Of a stretch of 64,000 nucleotides of DNA, positions 1 to 8,973 are shown piece after piece. The notes beneath the pieces were generated by a model. The model was not told the DNA's origin. It did not search any database and saw nothing but the letters and a program-made list of their open reading frames with translations. Made by a program: the position numbers and the translations under genes. This stretch comes from Cellulophaga sp. 20_2_10 (GTDB lineage: Bacteria > Bacteroidota > Bacteroidia > Flavobacteriales > Flavobacteriaceae), in contig NZ_JAMCOJ010000003.1 in NCBI RefSeq assembly GCF_023476645.1, positions 1 to 64,000 of the forward strand, written 5' to 3'. How positions within the stretch are numbered: the stretch's first letter is position 1; each line of letters opens with the position of its first letter.

Positions 1-55
1 GTCCATTTGTGGTATGGATTAGTACTAGAAAAGCAAAAATATTTAGAAATTTCAT
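1..55 (-). CDS. 5' end of an exported protein, cut by the window edge
   Basis: Only the first 18 codons lie in the window. Read on the minus strand from an ATG at 55-53, they encode a short basic-then-hydrophobic stretch (MKFLNIFAFLVLIH) like a signal peptide, followed by TTNG. The frame is open to the window edge. The product cannot be identified from so little sequence. The start is plausible because the ATG is followed at once by a Lys codon and a hydrophobic core, as in the other exported proteins here. Confidence 0.45.
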   Translation of the reverse strand, partial: MKFLNIFAFLVLIHTTNG

Positions 56-386
56 TGTTCTTATAATGTTGATTTAAATTGCTTACAACTAGTCAGTAAC
101 CTCATTTTATTGCGTTTATTTCGCCAATAGGGTTGTGTAAACGCACGTTTTGCATTCCTAGCTATTATTTGGTTGCTATTTTTCTTACAATATAAAAACA
201 TTTTTTGTACTAGAATTACGGAAATGTATAATTGTTTTAGTCCTAATTTTTATCAAACAAATCTATAACCAAAAAAGCCTCTAAAAAGAGGCTTCTTTGT
301 GTACATAATTAACTTTTTCTATTCTCTATTCTCTATTATGTGTTATTGGTTTAGGTTCATAATTTCTAAATTGTTCTTACAACGCA
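56..386. other. intergenic region, 331 bases
   Basis: No convincing gene. It holds the probable terminator of the BNR-repeat gene (271-294) and, around 316-340, a short run of TTCTCTA-like repeats (about three units). It should also hold the promoter of the gene leaving the left edge, but I could not identify a clear TTG/TAnnTTTG pair. Confidence 0.6.
271..294 (-). terminator. Rho-independent terminator of the BNR-repeat gene
   Basis: A 7-bp stem, AAGCCTC (275-281) with GAGGCTT (288-294), has a six-base loop and is followed on the minus strand by a run of T (complement of the A run 271-276). It lies about 95 bases past the stop codon of the minus-strand gene ending at 387. Confidence 0.8.
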
Positions 387-3300
387 TTACTCTTCAATAA
401 ATAAATAATTTAACTTTAGGTTATTAAAGGCAGTATTAAAAGTAGTAATTTCATCATTTAACACCTTGTTAAAAGCAGTTAGTTGCGTATTAATTTTAGC
501 TGTAAGCTCTTTTTTAACAGCAATATCCTGGTCTGTTGGCGGAAAATCGTCCAAACCAATTAAACTGTTTATATGTGCTAATTTGTTGGTGAGTTTTATA
601 GGGAAATTAAGCGGATCTTGGTTGCTTCTGTTTTTTGTTTGGTACAGCTCTTTCTCTATATTTTCTAACTTTTCTCGCATTGTTTTGGCTTTTTCAACCA
701 GTTCTTTTGTAGCTTCAGTATCCTTGTGTTGTTTTTCAAAAGCAGCAAGTTGTGCTGTTATTTTACGCATTTTTTTAATAGACGTATGTGCTTTGTCTAC
801 GGTAGCATTTACTTCACTTATAAATGTATATTGCTTTTGCATATCTGCAACACTAGCCTCTGCTCTTGGGTCTGGCAAAATAGTAAAGTCTTTGCTTTGT
901 GTAGATCCATTAACCACCAATTGTACTTTGTAATTTCCAGGTACAGCTTTTGCACCGTTAAAACTAGCCCACCAAAAAATCATTCCTTCTAATTTTTCTG
1001 CGCCTTTGCCACGTGTATCCCAAACAAAAGTATTGCCGCCTTTTTTAGCAGTTAGCTTTTTGTTTTTCTCTTTTGCAGTAGTACTAAATGTAGCTAAAGT
1101 GTCTCCTTTTTTATTAAAATAGATAAGCTTAACACTGTCTTTTTCTTCTAATTTATTTAGATAAAAATGTGTAATTACACCATTTGGATGGTTGCTACCT
1201 GCCAACTTAGATGGCTTGCTGCTGCTACCACCTTTTGTTCTGTACGTGTCTTTTGGTTTGTATAAGATTGATGTTGCATTTTTGGCATCTTCGTTTAATT
1301 GATGCAATACAGACAAATCATCTAAAATCCATAAACTTCTACCTTGCGTAGCTACAATTAGGTTGTCGTTTTTAATGGTTAAATCTGTTATTGGTACAAT
1401 AGGTAAGTTTAACTGAAAAGGTTTCCAATTAGCACCATCATTAAAAGAAATATACATTCCTGTTTCTGTGCCGGCGTATAACAATCCTTTTTGTTTTGGA
1501 TCTTCGCGAACTACACGTGTAAAGTGCTCATTGTTTATACCGTTTGTTATTTTTGTCCACGTTTGTCCGTAATCTGTAGTCTTGTATAGGTACGGAGCAA
1601 AGTCGCCCAACTTGTATTTTGTAGCAGCTACATAACAGGTACCCTCATTAAAAGCAGAAGGTTCTATACTGTTTACCATAGACCATTCTGGCATATTTTT
1701 AGGCGTAACATTCTCCCAAGTTTCGCCTCCGTTTGTAGATACGTGTACCAAACCATCATCACTACCAACCCAAAGTAAACCTTCTTTAAGCGGACTCTCA
1801 TTGGCTGCAAAAATGGTGCAGTAATATTCTACACTTGTGTTGTCTTGTGTAATTGGTCCGCCACTAGAAACTAGCTTACTGGCGTCATTACGAGTTAAAT
1901 CATCACTTAATAATTTCCAAGACTGACCTTCATTTTCTGTTACGTGTACGTGGTTAGAAAAAGTGTATAGTTTTTTAGGGTTGTGTTTGCTAAATAGTAT
2001 AGGAAAGTTCCATTGAAAACGATATTTCATACCGTCTGCACCATACCCCATAGGATTGTCTGGCCATACATTAATAGCTCTTGTTGTACCTGTTTCGTGG
2101 TTTTTTCTAGTTAAAAATCCGCCATAACTACCACCATACACAATATCGTTATTTGTTGGGTCTACAGCAATATGTGCAGACTCGCCACCTGCGGTTTCCT
2201 CCCAATCATTAGCGCCAATAGAACGCCCATCACTTCTGTGGTTTATACGTATGGTAGAATTGTCTTGCTGTGCCGCATAAATTCTGTACGGAAATGCATT
2301 GTCTGTAGTAACTCTGTAAAACTGTGCTGTAGGTTGGTTGCTGTACGTGCTCCAAGTATCGCCACCATCATACGTAATTTGTGCGCCACCATCGTCACCA
2401 ATAATCATTCGCTTTGGGTTTTCTGGAGCTATCCATAAATCATGATGATCTCCGTGTGGTGCATTAAACGTATTAAATGTTTTGCCACCATCTGTAGATT
2501 TGTGGTACTGTACGTTAAGTACATAAACAGTATTTATGTCTTCTGTATCTGCATACAAACGGGTGTAATACCAAGCACGTTGCCTTAGTTTACGCTCTTG
2601 GTTTACTTGTGTCCATTTTTTGCCACCATCATCACTGCGGTACAAACCGCCTTTTTCTTTATTTTCTACAATAGCCCACACACGTTCCGAGTTTTTAGGC
2701 GAAACAGTAACACCAATAATGCCTAATGTGTCTTTTGGGAAACCTTCGTTTTTAGAAATCTCTGTCCAGCTTTCTCCGCTATCTGTACTTTTCCATAAAG
2801 CAGAGCCATTGCCACCACTGCTTAAGCTATAAGGCGTTCTTTTTGCGCGCCACGTAGATGCATATAAAACACGAGGATTATTGGGGTCTAGCATTAAATC
2901 TACAGCGCCTGCATTGCTATTTACAAAAAGTGTTTTACGCCACGTTTTACCACCATCTGTACTTTTATAAACACCACGTTCTTCTGTAGGTTTGTATATG
3001 TTGCCCAAAACTGCTGCATAAACAATGTTAGGATTTTTAGGGTGAATTTTTATACGCGGTATGTGCCTGCTTTTACTTAAGCCAGCAGAAGTCCAAGTTT
3101 TTCCTGCATCTTCAGTTTTCCAAACACCGTAACCTGATGATACATTACCACGAAGTGTTTTTTCTCCGCCTCCTACATAAATAATATTAGGATCGCTTTG
3201 TGCTACTTCTATAGCACCAATACTACCACCAAAGAATCCGTCAGAGATATTACCCCAACTTCTACCACCGTCTTCAGTTTTCCAAACACCACCACCTGTG

Positions 3301-3521
3301 GCACCAAAATAAAATAGGTTTGGCTTGTTAGGTACGCCGGTTACGGCAGCAGATCTACCACCTCTAAAGGGTCCAATTAAGCGGTATTGCATACTGCTGT
3401 ATAACGCTTCTGGATATTGATCTACTGTAGATTTTTGTTTTCTTTTTTGAGCAAAAGAAATTTGAGAAATGCATAAAAGCAGCAACAAGAGTGTGCTGTT
3501 TTTTAAGTAAGTGAGTTTCAT
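387..3521 (-). CDS. large exported BNR/sortilin-like beta-propeller protein
   Basis: The product (about 1044 aa) begins with a signal peptide (MKLTYLKNS, a Leu-rich core, then ISFAQ). An upstream ATG at 3575 would add 18 residues and bury the signal peptide, so I start at 3521. The mature part contains about ten Asp-box motifs of the S/T-x-D-x-G-x-x-W type (KTEDGGRSW, KTEDAGKTW, KSTDGGKTW, RSDDGGKKW, STNGGETW, KTTDYGQTW), typical of BNR/VPS10 propellers. The last 300 residues, which are rich in Lys and Glu and partly helical, follow a short beta domain. The family is widespread in Bacteroidota and is often annotated as glycosyl hydrolase or sialidase, but I see no sialidase catalytic set (FRIP plus the Arg triad). 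The role is probably binding or processing at the cell surface; the substrate is unknown. The gene stands alone with its own terminator. Confidence 0.85.
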   Translation of the reverse strand: MKLTYLKNSTLLLLLLCISQISFAQKRKQKSTVDQYPEALYSSMQYRLIGPFRGGRSAAVTGVPNKPNLFYFGATGGGVWKTEDGGRSWGNISDGFFGGSIGAIEVAQSDPNIIYVGGGEKTLRGNVSSGYGVWKTEDAGKTWTSAGLSKSRHIPRIKIHPKNPNIVYAAVLGNIYKPTEERGVYKSTDGGKTWRKTLFVNSNAGAVDLMLDPNNPRVLYASTWRAKRTPYSLSSGGNGSALWKSTDSGESWTEISKNEGFPKDTLGIIGVTVSPKNSERVWAIVENKEKGGLYRSDDGGKKWTQVNQERKLRQRAWYYTRLYADTEDINTVYVLNVQYHKSTDGGKTFNTFNAPHGDHHDLWIAPENPKRMIIGDDGGAQITYDGGDTWSTYSNQPTAQFYRVTTDNAFPYRIYAAQQDNSTIRINHRSDGRSIGANDWEETAGGESAHIAVDPTNNDIVYGGSYGGFLTRKNHETGTTRAINVWPDNPMGYGADGMKYRFQWNFPILFSKHNPKKLYTFSNHVHVTENEGQSWKLLSDDLTRNDASKLVSSGGPITQDNTSVEYYCTIFAANESPLKEGLLWVGSDDGLVHVSTNGGETWENVTPKNMPEWSMVNSIEPSAFNEGTCYVAATKYKLGDFAPYLYKTTDYGQTWTKITNGINNEHFTRVVREDPKQKGLLYAGTETGMYISFNDGANWKPFQLNLPIVPITDLTIKNDNLIVATQGRSLWILDDLSVLHQLNEDAKNATSILYKPKDTYRTKGGSSSKPSKLAGSNHPNGVITHFYLNKLEEKDSVKLIYFNKKGDTLATFSTTAKEKNKKLTAKKGGNTFVWDTRGKGAEKLEGMIFWWASFNGAKAVPGNYKVQLVVNGSTQSKDFTILPDPRAEASVADMQKQYTFISEVNATVDKAHTSIKKMRKITAQLAAFEKQHKDTEATKELVEKAKTMREKLENIEKELYQTKNRSNQDPLNFPIKLTNKLAHINSLIGLDDFPPTDQDIAVKKELTAKINTQLTAFNKVLNDEITTFNTAFNNLKLNYLFIEE

Positions 3522-3625
3522 AATGTTCTTGGTTGTAATTAGTCTCTCTAAAAATAGGGAAAAACTACTAGCCAAGGAAATTAATAGGGGTAGATAGGGG
3601 CTAACTTGCTTGTTTTCAGTGTTTT

Positions 3626-4177
3626 TTAAGCATTGGGGTTTTTAGTTCTAATACGCTTGTATAGCTTAATTCCTAGCATTAAAAGTAAGGCTAAAGCAAA
3701 AATACCAAGTACACCATAGATCCAATTAATAGCGTTCCTTACAATAACTAAAAACACCACAGAAAAAAGAATAAGCGTAGAGGCTTCATTCCAAATACGC
3801 ATAAATTTAGAGCTGTACCTTATTTGGTCTTTTTGTAATTGGTTTACTATTTGATGATTTTTTAAATGGTATAAAATCAATAAAAAAACAAACCCCAGTT
3901 TTACGTGCATCCAAGGCAGTTGTAAGAACGATGGGTTAATTATAAGTAATAATACAGCAAATAACACAGCTAAAACGGCAGATGGCCACGTAATAATGTA
4001 CCACAGACGTTTGGTCATTAATTTAAACTGTGTTATTAATATTTCTTTTTCTGGTGATGGTTTAAAACTAGCTTCAATATGGTAAATAAATAACCTTGGT
4101 ATATAGAACAAACCAGCAAACCACGTAATTACAAAAATTAAGTGAAGTGATTTTATATACAGGTAATATTCGTCCAT
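3626..4177 (-). CDS. hemJ: protoporphyrinogen oxidase HemJ
   Basis: This 183-residue integral membrane protein starts MDEYYLYIKSLHLIFVITWF and continues AGLFYIPRLFIYHIEA, the signature of the HemJ family (formerly UPF0093/TIGR00701). The conserved His (residue 12) near the start and the second His in the FIYHIEA segment are present, with four to five hydrophobic segments. HemJ oxidises protoporphyrinogen IX to protoporphyrin IX in the inner membrane. It lies directly downstream of hemH (16 bases), so the last two steps of haem synthesis are encoded together. No HemG or HemY appears in the window, which supports HemJ as the oxidase used here. Confidence 0.92.
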   Translation of the reverse strand: MDEYYLYIKSLHLIFVITWFAGLFYIPRLFIYHIEASFKPSPEKEILITQFKLMTKRLWYIITWPSAVLAVLFAVLLLIINPSFLQLPWMHVKLGFVFLLILYHLKNHQIVNQLQKDQIRYSSKFMRIWNEASTLILFSVVFLVIVRNAINWIYGVLGIFALALLLMLGIKLYKRIRTKNPNA

Positions 4178-4193
4178 AAGTACAATAGTTTAT

Positions 4194-5225
4194 TTAGCTA
4201 GGTAAGCTACCGTCTTTTTCCCAGTTGTTAACCCAGTCTGCCATAACAGCAACCCAGTTTTCATCAGTATTTAAACAAGGTATATGTTTGTATTCTACAC
4301 CACCAGCTTCTGTAAATTGCTCTTTACCTTCCATTGCAATTTCTTCTAGTGTCTCTAAACAATCAGCAACAAATGCAGGTGTAATTACAGCTAAGTTCTT
4401 TTTGCCTTCTTTGGGAAAACGCTCAAATTCAAAATCTGTATATGGTTTTAACCAAGGGTCGTTTGGTAAACGAGATTGGAAAGAAACACTTATTTTATCT
4501 TCTGGAATACCTAAATATTTGGTTACTCTTTTTGTAGCTTCATAACATTGGTGGCGGTAACAAGTGTTGTGAGCAACAGAGTTTGTGCTACAACAAGAAC
4601 CATCTATTTTACAATGAAACTTAGTTGGGTCAGATTTTCTAATATGACGCTCAGGAATACCGTGGTAAGAGAACAATATATGATCGTAATTAAAACCTTC
4701 TAAGTTTTTAGCAATACTTTCTGATAGTACTTTTATATAGTCGTCATTCTTGTAGAAAGCCTGCAATGTAGTAATTTTCATTTCTGGAAAATACTGCTCT
4801 TTTTGTTCCATCGTTTTTACAACTACGGTTTCAAAAGAAGACATTGCATATTGTGGGTACAAAGGAACTAACAATACCTCGTCTACGCCTTTGTCTTTAA
4901 GTTCTTGCAATCCGTTTTTAATAGTCATACTACCATAACGCATACCCAAAGCAACTGGCATTTTTGTGTGTTCTTGTACTTTTTTGCTAAAACGTTCAGA
5001 GATTACAACAAGCGGAGAACCTTCTTCCCACCAGATTTTTTTATAGGCTTCGGCAGATTTTTTAGGTCTGGTACGTAAAATAATTCCACGTACAATAATA
5101 TTACGTAACCAATTAGGTACATCTATAACTCTTTCGTCCATTAAAAACTCATCTAAATATGGTTTAACATCTTTAGCGGTGGGACTATCCGGTGATCCTA
5201 AATTTACTAATAAAACTCCTTTCAC
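4194..5225 (-). CDS. hemH: ferrochelatase HemH
   Basis: The 343-residue product starts at a GTG codon (MKGVLLVNLGSPDSP), the usual family start. It inserts Fe2+ into protoporphyrin IX. The metal-binding SYHGIPERH motif lies at residues 186-194 with the catalytic His at 188, and the second conserved acidic region (CLETLEEIAMEG) is near residue 290. Residues 205-227 contain five cysteines (205, 211, 212, 222, 227), more than in enterobacterial ferrochelatases, and could ligate an iron-sulphur cluster; this is inference. It is the first gene of the hemH-hemJ pair. A TATTTTTG box lies 22 bases upstream. Confidence 0.95.
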   Translation of the reverse strand: MKGVLLVNLGSPDSPTAKDVKPYLDEFLMDERVIDVPNWLRNIIVRGIILRTRPKKSAEAYKKIWWEEGSPLVVISERFSKKVQEHTKMPVALGMRYGSMTIKNGLQELKDKGVDEVLLVPLYPQYAMSSFETVVVKTMEQKEQYFPEMKITTLQAFYKNDDYIKVLSESIAKNLEGFNYDHILFSYHGIPERHIRKSDPTKFHCKIDGSCCSTNSVAHNTCYRHQCYEATKRVTKYLGIPEDKISVSFQSRLPNDPWLKPYTDFEFERFPKEGKKNLAVITPAFVADCLETLEEIAMEGKEQFTEAGGVEYKHIPCLNTDENWVAVMADWVNNWEKDGSLPS

Positions 5226-5246
5226 AATTGTATCTTTTTAGAAGTG

Positions 5247-5254
5247 CAAAAATA
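5247..5254 (-). promoter_or_regulatory. probable -7 box of the hemH promoter
   Basis: The minus strand reads TATTTTTG, matching the Bacteroidota -7 consensus TAnnTTTG, 22 bases upstream of the hemH start. A TTG lies only 12 bases further upstream (5269-5267), and no TTG stands at the usual 19-21-base distance, so the -33 element is unclear. Confidence 0.5.
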
Positions 5255-5395
5255 AGGCTTGTAACTCAACTTTAACACTTTTGGCTATAATTTATACTTA
5301 TTCTTGAATAGTAGTAATAGTTTTAAAAATGTCTTATCTGCTAATGTAACGTTAATTAGTTGCTATTTTTTTTACAGTAAATTATTTTAATGCAA

Positions 5396-5415
5396 CTTAC
5401 GTAAGAATTTTACGT
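5396..5415. promoter_or_regulatory. inverted repeats upstream of the TraB-like gene
   Basis: Two overlapping dyads lie just before the 5436 start: the 10-base palindrome CTTACGTAAG (5396-5405) and ACGTAA-N5-TTACGT (5399-5415). They could be an operator. No regulator gene is adjacent, so this is only a candidate. Confidence 0.3.
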
Positions 5416-5435
5416 TGTTATTTTATAAAAAATAA

Positions 5436-8400
5436 ATGTTTATGCGCATTTTAATTTGTTCTGTTTTACTAGTTTTTTCTTTTTTATCTGCAAGGGCACA
5501 AGAAGAAAATAGCTTGCTTTGGGAAATTTCTGGTAACGGATTAAAACAAACATCTTATGTATACGGAACAATGCACGTTAGTAAAAAGGTTGCTTTTAGG
5601 TTAGATGATGTTTTTTATGAGTCTTTGTTAAAGAGTGATATTGTTGCTTTAGAATCTGACCCAGCTACTTGGCTGGAAGAAGATTTAAAAGAAAATAAAA
5701 CCTCTGGGTATAGTTATGTTCCAGACGGCTTTTATTCCAAATCTTTTTTAATGAATAATCCGCAAACCGAAGACTTAGGTGCTTTCTTGTCTTTGGAAGA
5801 TAGAGTGCTTAACGGATTGTTATACAGAACCAACTCTAGCAACCAAGATTTTGAAGAAGAAACCTATTTGGATATGTTTATATACCAAGCGGGACAAAAA
5901 TTTAATAAACAGATTGTAGCCTTAGAGGATTTAGAAGAATCGTCTACACTTGTAGGTAGAGCTAGTCTTAATTCTATGAAAGAAAAACCAGATGATTGGT
6001 TGCTTAAAAAGATGCAACAGAAAGGAATGGGTTTTTTATTGCAAGATGCATACAGACAACGAAATATAAATTTAATTGACTCTTTAGACTCTGGAATATA
6101 TACCGACCATTATCTTAAAAATATGCTCTATATTAGAAACGAGAATATGGTTAAAAAACTAGATTCTCTATTGCCCAATAATAAGGTTTTTACAGGGATA
6201 GGAGCGGCGCATTTGCCAGGTGAAAATGGTGTTATAGCCTTGTTGCGTACCAAAGGGTATATTGTAAAGCCACTGACTTCTAAGGCAGGTGCTAAAGGCA
6301 AGCAACTTAAAGAAAAAATTGAAAGAACATTTAAACCAAATACATATATAGAGCAGTCACCTGATGATGCTGTTTTTACGGCATTGCTGCCAAATAAATT
6401 GTATGCCGTTAGAGATAGAAATACGACAAGTTATATTGTGCCAGATTTAGCAAATGGTAGTTATGTAATGATTACCCGTGTGCCTACTTTTTCGTATTTA
6501 AAAAAAGATAGAAGTTTCGATTTTAAAAAGATTGATGAGCTATTGTTTGAAAATATTCCTGGAAAAATTTTAGAGAAAAGTAGAAAAGAAAAGGATAGTG
6601 TTCCTTTTATTGAGATTAAAAACGTACTTAAAAATGGAGATCATCAGCGATATCAAATTTACATTACTCCTTTAGAAATTATTATTTTTAAAATGGGAGG
6701 TGAGGGTGCGTATGTTCAGCACTATTCAGATACTATATTTAATGCCATATCGTTTAAAAAAGATCTCTTAAAAAAGGTAAAGGTTACTTCCGGATTTAAA
6801 GATTTCTCAGTTCAAATGCCATCTAATTATACTTTCGCAAATAAGTATAGAAAAGGAAACAGGCTGGTGCAAGGGGTAGATGTAAAAACAGACGATTATT
6901 TTTTTCTAAGAAGAGTAACGCAGAACGATTTACGCTTTATTGAAGAAGATACGTTTGAGTTAAAGCAAATTCATAAACGTTTTTATCAAGAGCTAAAAAT
7001 TAAACCAACATATAATAGTATAGAAAATAAGGCGCTTACATCTAATGCAATATTAGACGTGGTTACAGGTAAAAAGCTGTATTTAAAATCGGTTATAAAT
7101 GGGGTTAATTACTATTTATTAGGAATGGTTGGTACAGATTCTGTTACTGCAAAAACCTTTTTTAATTCATTTAAAACAACACCTCCTAGTTATAAAAAAG
7201 AATTTGTTACAGTTAAGGATACAGCCTTGTTTTTTACAACAAAGACAATTGTAAAACCACCTAGTTTTTCAATAAATAATTACAATTATAGAGTAGGAGG
7301 TAAAAAACCGAAAGCATATGAGGCATACAAGAAAACCAATCTCTATGAAAATAGTAATGGCGAAGTAATACAGGTATCTGTGCACAAGGCACACGATTTT
7401 TTAATGTTGCCTAGTTTAGACTCTTTGTGGTCTTTGCGAAAAAAAATATATGCTAATGATAGTTTTATAATTACAAATGAAGAGCGTTCTGTAACTCCGG
7501 ATGGTTACAATCAATTACAACTTGTTTTGGCAGATACGGCAAGTACAAGAGGTATTTTAGTAAGGAATCTTTCTAAAGATGGCTTGTTGTATGAAATTAA
7601 AACAGCTGTAGATGCAGATGAAAAGCCAAGTAAGTTTGTAACTGATTTTTTAAGTAATTTTAAACCGAAAGATACTGTTATAGGTAGGTCCTTTTTGGAG
7701 GATAAAACAGCTGAATTTTTTGCGGCCTTACGTAAAAATGATAGTATTGTTTTAAAAGGTTACAGCTATATAAATTTTGAGAATAAACATTTGGATTCGC
7801 TTCAGTATTATATCGCTAATTTTAAATTTAAAGAAGAGCAGAAATTTGTTCAGGCGCATTTAATACAGCAATTGGGTAAATTGAAGAATCCAAAGGTTGC
7901 GCCTTTCTTTTCTAATTTTTATGAAGACTCTTATAATAATTCTAATGCGCAGACAAAGATATTGCAAGCCGTTTCCTCTAAGGCAAATACTGCCTCTATA
8001 AATGAACTGTTAAGTCTAATGTCTAAAGACTTGCCTTTGGTTAGTAACAGCTTTGCTATTAGCAGTATTTTTAAACCTTATGTAGATAGTTTGTCTTTGG
8101 CAAAACACCTGTTTCCAGAGATTTTAGAATACAGCGCTATAGAAGAATATAAAGAGCCTATTTTTTCACTCTTGGCACGTTTGCAGTTACACGGATATTT
8201 AAAGTCCAATGGGTATAAAAAATATAAGAAGCAGATTCTAAATGATGCCAAAATTCAGCTTAAAAGACATTTAGGGAAAGATAAGAATAAACGAAACAAT
8301 CTAAATTATACCAATAGAAACGTTACTTATAATACACTAGAAGACTATGCTATTTTACTTTTTCCGTTTCGTAAAGAAAAAGAGGTTCAGTGGTTTTATT

Positions 8401-8957
8401 CAAAGTTGTTGTTAAGTAAGGATGCCGCAGTTAAAACTACATATGCTGCTTTATTGGCTAGATCAAATTCAGCTATACCAAATGGTATTTTAGATTCATT
8501 AGCATCAGACCCTAAAACTAGAAAATTACTTTTTGATAAGCTAGAAGTCGCAAAGAAATTGCAGATTTTCCCTAAAGAATTTTACACAGCAGAAAGTCTT
8601 GGGGAGAGTATTGTCTGTTGGAGAAATATACATAATACCAATAAGTATAAAGTTGGTTTTATTCAGATGCAAGATATAGAATACAGAGGTAAGGACTATG
8701 TGGGTTATTTTTATAGATTTACTCAGGAGAGCATTTATGATAACGCTTCTAAATTATACCTAATAGTATATCCAAAAGGTGCCAAAATAGGAGGGAAACC
8801 ATTTTATCAAAACAACGGAATTTCTATGGACGATATTTATACGGAACAAGAGTTATTAGATATGGCTATAGATGGGTTTATTTTAAAAGATAGAAAAAGA
8901 GCATCGATATTTAAGCCAAATGCCTATCACGGAAATTACAGACTTTATAATAATTAA
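5436..8957 (+). CDS. exported TraB/GumN-type protein with a long C-terminal extension
   Basis: The product (1173 aa) has a signal peptide (MFMRILICSVLLVFSFLSARAQ). Residues about 25-290 show the TraB/GumN fold signature: LLWEISG, then SYVYGTMHVSKK with the conserved GT-H, DIVALESDPATW with the conserved Glu, and FTGIGAAHLPGENGVIALLRTKGY near 255-280. This family is related to Tiki-like metalloproteases, and the GTMH, E and GAAHLPG elements match. The remaining 880 residues match no domain I know. They alternate beta-rich segments (repeated FKPKDT/FKTTPPSYKK-type stretches) with a helical, HEAT-like region around 780-1000. The usual TraB/GumN length is near 300 aa, so this is a strongly extended form. 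A second start at residue 3 is equally possible. The DUF1460 gene follows after about 16 bases, suggesting co-transcription. Confidence 0.8.
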   Translation: MFMRILICSVLLVFSFLSARAQEENSLLWEISGNGLKQTSYVYGTMHVSKKVAFRLDDVFYESLLKSDIVALESDPATWLEEDLKENKTSGYSYVPDGFYSKSFLMNNPQTEDLGAFLSLEDRVLNGLLYRTNSSNQDFEEETYLDMFIYQAGQKFNKQIVALEDLEESSTLVGRASLNSMKEKPDDWLLKKMQQKGMGFLLQDAYRQRNINLIDSLDSGIYTDHYLKNMLYIRNENMVKKLDSLLPNNKVFTGIGAAHLPGENGVIALLRTKGYIVKPLTSKAGAKGKQLKEKIERTFKPNTYIEQSPDDAVFTALLPNKLYAVRDRNTTSYIVPDLANGSYVMITRVPTFSYLKKDRSFDFKKIDELLFENIPGKILEKSRKEKDSVPFIEIKNVLKNGDHQRYQIYITPLEIIIFKMGGEGAYVQHYSDTIFNAISFKKDLLKKVKVTSGFKDFSVQMPSNYTFANKYRKGNRLVQGVDVKTDDYFFLRRVTQNDLRFIEEDTFELKQIHKRFYQELKIKPTYNSIENKALTSNAILDVVTGKKLYLKSVINGVNYYLLGMVGTDSVTAKTFFNSFKTTPPSYKKEFVTVKDTALFFTTKTIVKPPSFSINNYNYRVGGKKPKAYEAYKKTNLYENSNGEVIQVSVHKAHDFLMLPSLDSLWSLRKKIYANDSFIITNEERSVTPDGYNQLQLVLADTASTRGILVRNLSKDGLLYEIKTAVDADEKPSKFVTDFLSNFKPKDTVIGRSFLEDKTAEFFAALRKNDSIVLKGYSYINFENKHLDSLQYYIANFKFKEEQKFVQAHLIQQLGKLKNPKVAPFFSNFYEDSYNNSNAQTKILQAVSSKANTASINELLSLMSKDLPLVSNSFAISSIFKPYVDSLSLAKHLFPEILEYSAIEEYKEPIFSLLARLQLHGYLKSNGYKKYKKQILNDAKIQLKRHLGKDKNKRNNLNYTNRNVTYNTLEDYAILLFPFRKEKEVQWFYSKLLLSKDAAVKTTYAALLARSNSAIPNGILDSLASDPKTRKLLFDKLEVAKKLQIFPKEFYTAESLGESIVCWRNIHNTNKYKVGFIQMQDIEYRGKDYVGYFYRFTQESIYDNASKLYLIVYPKGAKIGGKPFYQNNGISMDDIYTEQELLDMAIDGFILKDRKRASIFKPNAYHGNYRLYNN

Positions 8958-8973
8958 TTTTTGATTATTTTTG

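Noticed and set aside
316-340. Short TTCTCTA repeats as a CRISPR or satellite
   Set aside because: Three imperfect 7-base units without spacers; too short to mean anything beyond slippage.
2172-2438. Plus-strand frames inside the BNR-repeat gene
   Set aside because: They are shadows of repetitive coding sequence, with no initiation context or family features.
387-3521. Sialidase annotation for the BNR-repeat protein
   Set aside because: Asp boxes alone do not show sialidase activity; the catalytic Arg triad and FRIP motif are not visible.
8966-8973. TATTTTTG as a leaderless promoter of the DUF1460 gene
   Set aside because: It would place the start of transcription at the ATG itself and has no -33 element; co-transcription with the upstream gene is simpler.
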